Below, one piece after another: positions 60,101 to 64,000 of a stretch of 64,000 nt of DNA. Location of the stretch: NCBI RefSeq assembly GCF_037392515.1, contig NC_090292.1, positions 46,923,747 through 46,987,746 of the forward strand. The letters are read 5' to 3'. The DNA comes from Haliotis asinina. Its lineage: Eukaryota; Mollusca; Gastropoda; Lepetellida; Haliotidae. The translations under genes were made by a program, and so were the position numbers. Each line of letters opens with the position of its first letter. The first letter of the stretch is position 1. The notes beneath the pieces were generated by a model. The model made no database searches and had not been told where the DNA came from. It saw only the letters and a program-made list of their open reading frames with translations.

Positions 60101-63100
60101 CAGGAAACAGTTCTCGTCATTCAACACGTCATAACTGTGTCCACAATGTGCCTGTATGCAGTCAGACTTGATGTTAAACCTTAATTGTCAGGTAACAGTT
60201 CTCATCATTCAACACGTCATAACTGTGTCCACAATGTGCCTGTATGCAGTCAGACTTGATGTAAAACCTTAATTGTCAGGTAACAGTTCTCATCATTCAA
60301 CACGTCTTAACTGTGTCCACAATGTGCCTTTATGCAGTCCGACTTGATGTAAAACCTAAATTGTCAGGTAACAGTTCCCATCATTCAACACGTCATAACT
60401 GTGTCCACAATGTGCCTTTTTGCAGTGAGACTTGATGTAAAACCTTAATTGTCAGGTAACAGTTCTCATCATTGAACACGTCATAACTGTGTCCACAATG
60501 TGCCTTTATGCAGTCAGACTCGATGTAAAACCTTAATTGTCTGGGAACAGTTCTCATCATTCAACACGTCATAACTGTGTCCACAATGTGCCTTTATGCA
60601 GTCAGACTTGATGAAAAACCTTAATTGTCTGGTAACAGTTCTCGTCATTCAACACGTCATAACTGTGTCCACAATGTGCCTTTATGCAGTGAGACTTGAT
60701 GTTAAACCTTAATTGTCAGGTAACAGTTCTCATGATTCAACACGTAATAACTGTGTCCACAATGTGCCTCTATGCAGTCAGACTTGATGTAAAACCTTAA
60801 TTGTCAGGTAACAGTTCCCATCAATCAACACGTAATAACTGTGTTCACAATGTGCCTTTATGCAGTGAGACTTGATGTAAAACCTTAATTGTCAGGTAAC
60901 AGTTCTCATCATTCAACACGTCATAACTGTGTCCACAATGTGCCTTTATGCAGTCAGACTCGATGTAAAACCTTAATTGTCTGGGAACAGTTCTCATCAT
61001 TCAACACGTAATAAATGTGTCCACAATGTGCCTTTATGCAGTCAGACTTGATGAAAAACCTTAATTGTCAGGTAACAGTTCTCATCATTCAACACGTAAT
61101 AACTGTCTCCACAATGTGCCTGTATGCAGTCAGACTTGATGTAAAACCTTAATTGTCAGGTAACAGTTCTCTTCACTCAACACGTAATAACTGTTTCCAC
61201 AATGTGCCTGCATGCAGTCAGACTTGATGTAAAACCTTAATTGTCAGGTAACAGTTCTCATCACTCAACACGTCATAACTGTGTCCACAATGTGCCTTTA
61301 TGCAGTCAGACTTGATGAAAAACATTAATTGTCAGGTAACAGTTCTCATCACTCAACACGTCATAACTGTTTCCACAATGTGCCTTTATGCAGTGAGACT
61401 TGATGTTAAACCTTAATTGTCAGGTAACAGTTCTCATCATTCAACACGTAATAACTGTGTCCACAATGTGCCTGTATGCAGTCAGACTTGATGTAAAACC
61501 TTAATTGTCAGGTAACAGTTCTCTTCATTCAACACGTCTTAACTGTGTCCACAATGTGCCTTTATGCAGTCCGACTTGATGTAAAACCTTAATTGTCAGG
61601 TAACAGTTCCCATCATTCAACACGTAATAACTGTGTTCACAATGTGCCTTTATGCAGTGAGACTTGATGTAAAACCTTAATTGTCAGGTAACAGTTCTCA
61701 TCATTCAACACGTAATAACTGTGTCCACAATGTGCCTTTATGCAGTCAGACTCGATGTAAAACCTTAATTGTCTGGGAACAGTTCTCATCATTCAACACG
61801 TAATAACTGTGTCCACAATGTGCCTTTATGCAGTCAGCTTTGATGTAAAACCTTAATTGTCAGGTAACAGTTCTCATCATTCAACACGTCATAACTGTGT
61901 CCACAATGTGCCTTTATGCAGTCAGACTTGATGTAAAACCTTAATTGTCAGGTAACAGTTCTCATCATTCAACACGTCATAACTGTTTCCACAATGTGCC
62001 TTTATGCAGTCAGACTTGATGTAAAACCTTAATTGTCAGGTAACAGTTCTCATCATTCAACACGTCATAACTGTGTCCACAATGTGCCTTTATGCAGTCA
62101 GACTTGATGTAAAACCTTAATTGTCAGGCAACAGTTCTCGTCATTCAACACGTCATAACTGTTTCCACAATGTGCCTGTATGCAGTGAGACTTGATGTAA
62201 AACCTCAATTGTCAGGTAACAGTTCTCGTCATTCAACACGTCATAACTGTGTCCACAATGTGCCTTTATGCAGTCAGACTTGATGTTAAACCTTAATTGT
62301 CAGGTAACAGTTCTCATCATTCAACACGTAATAACTGTTTCCACAATGTGCCTGTATGCTGTCAGACTTGATGTAAAACCTTAATTGTCACGAAACAGTT
62401 CTCATCATTCAACACGTCATAACTGTGTCCACAGTGTGCCTTTATGCAGTCAGACTTGATGTAAAAAATTAATTGTCAGGTACCAGTTCTCGTCATTCAA
62501 GACGTCATAACTGTGTCCACAATGTGCCTGTATGCAGTGAGACTTGATGTTAAACCTTAATTGTCAGGCAACAGTTCTCATCATTCAACACGTAATTATA
62601 TATAATAACTGTGTCCACAATGTGCCTGTATGCAGTCAGACTTGATGTAAAACCTTAATTGTCAGGTAACAGTTCTCATCATTCAACACGTCATAACTGT
62701 GTCCACAATGTGCCTTTATGCAGTCAGACTTGATGTAAAACCTTAATTGTCAGGTAACAGTTCTCATCATTCAACACGTCATATCTGTGTCCACAATGTG
62801 CCTTTATGCAGTCAGACTTGATGTAAAACCTTAATTGTCAGGTAACAGTTCCCATCATTCAACACGTAATTATATATAATAACTGTGTCCACAATGTGCC
62901 TTTATGCAGTCAGACTTGATGTAAAACCTTAATTGTCTGGGAACAGTTCTCATCATTCAACACGTCATAACTGTGTCCACAATGTGCCTTTATGCAGTCA
63001 GACTTGATGTAAAACCTTTTTTGTCAGGGAACAGTTCTCTTCATTCAACACGTCATAACTGTTTCCACAATGTGCCTCTATGTAGTCAGACTTGATGTAA

Positions 63101-64000
63101 AACCTTAATTGTCAGGTAACAGTTCCCATCATTCAACACGTAATAACTGTGTTCACAATGTGCCTTTATGCAGTGAGACTTGATGTAAAACCTTAATTGT
63201 CAGGTAACAGTTCTCATCATTCAACACGTAATAACTGTGTCCACAATGTGCCTTTATACAGTCAGACTCGATGTAAAACCTTAATTGTCTGGGAACAGTT
63301 CTCTTCATTCAACACGTAATAACTGTGTCCACAATGTGCCTTTATGTAGTCAGACTCGATGTAAAACCTTAATTGTCTTGGAACAGATCTCATCATTCAA
63401 CACGTCATAAATGTGTCCACAGTGTGCCTTTATGCAGTGAGACTTGATGAAAAACCTTAATTGTCAGGTAACAGTTCTCATCATTCAACACGTAATAACT
63501 GTGTCCACAATGTGCCTGTATGCAGTCAGACTTGATGTTAAACCTTAATTGTCAGGTAACAGTTCTCATCATTCAACACGTAATAACTGTGTCCACAATG
63601 TGCCTGTATGCAGTCAGACTTGATGTAAAACCTTATTTGTCAGGGAACAGTTCTCTTCATTCAACACGTCATAACTGTTTCCACAATGTGCCTCTATGCA
63701 GTCAGACTTGATGTAAAACCTTAATTGTCAGGTAACAGTTCCCATCATCCAACACGTAATAACTGTGTTCACAATGTGCCTTTATGCAGTGAGACTTGAT
63801 GTAAAACCTTAATTGTCAGGCAACAGTTCTCATCATTCAACACGTATTAACTGTGTCCACAATGTGCCTTTATGCAGTCAGACTCGATGTAAAACCTTAA
63901 TTGTCTGGGAACAGTTCTCTTCATTCAACACGTAATAACTGTGTCCACAATGTGCCTTTATGTAGTCAGACTCGATGTAAAACCTTAATTGTCTTGGAAC
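57150..64000. repeat. 88-bp satellite array, continues beyond window
   Basis: About 77 head-to-tail units of 88 bp: cttgatgtaaaaccttaatt, gtcaggtaacagttctcatc, attcaacacgtcataactgt, gtccacaatgtgcctttatg, cagtcaga. Recurrent variants: cgtaat for cgtcat; gtctgggaac with gactcgatg; a gttcccatc + gtgttcac + cagtgaga unit; and a tatataat-type insertion of about 10 bases at 57295, 58448, 62597 and 62870. No gene inside; the 63520-63711 frame is repeat only. Confidence 0.97.

Noticed and set aside
57150..64000. Possible CRISPR-like array
   Set aside because: The whole 88-bp unit is repeated with no unique spacers, and the DNA is animal nuclear; it is a satellite.

Overview
The window is animal nuclear DNA. 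It holds intron-split genes, CCHC/endonuclease LINE pieces, Tc1 elements, microsatellites and a dense background of short interspersed repeats. Two SINE-like families recur many times: one with a gagtgagttta / tacgccgcactcagcaatat head, and one with a taacgtcacatcggcaatat head. From memory this pairing, together with a tRNA-headed SINE, is typical of marine gastropods, above all abalone (Haliotis). That assignment is inference; I ran no search.

Layout. 0-0.6 kb: dead Tc1-like transposase. 0.87-4.9 kb (+): three exons of a Schlafen-like gene with a conserved Glu/Glu/Asp ribonuclease triad; its second intron is largely a 32-bp minisatellite. 6.1-9.7 kb (+): a phase-consistent chain of five small exons with a basic C-terminus, either alternative 3' exons of the Schlafen gene or a separate gene. 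11.66-20.26 kb (-): eight exons of an SLC1 (glutamate/neutral amino-acid transporter family) gene, all phases compatible, encoding about 484 residues; three ligand- or ion-coupling positions are glycine. 20.3-24.3 kb: intergenic. 24.3-29.9 kb (+): a two-exon secreted protein ending in a YWTD-like beta-propeller; its intron holds an antisense Jockey-like LINE that keeps its 5' end but lacks reverse transcriptase. 30-40 kb: repeats plus an intact Tc1-type transposon (37-38.3 kb). 40.3-41.1 kb (+): a frameshifted paralogue of the propeller exon. 46.6-56.2 kb (+): a five-exon secreted protein with a new-looking domain order, signal peptide / PAN-apple-like / sushi-like / galectin; a second, nearly identical intact Tc1 transposon sits in its last intron. 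57.15-64 kb: an 88-bp satellite array of about 77 units that runs off the window.

Theme. Most of the recognisable genes would fit innate defence or cell-surface recognition: a Schlafen-type tRNA/RNA nuclease, a secreted PAN/sushi/galectin lectin-like protein, and a duplicated secreted propeller protein. The galectin-bearing gene is the most interesting object here. Its exon set was built only from splice-site phase and domain continuity, so transcript data are the decisive test.
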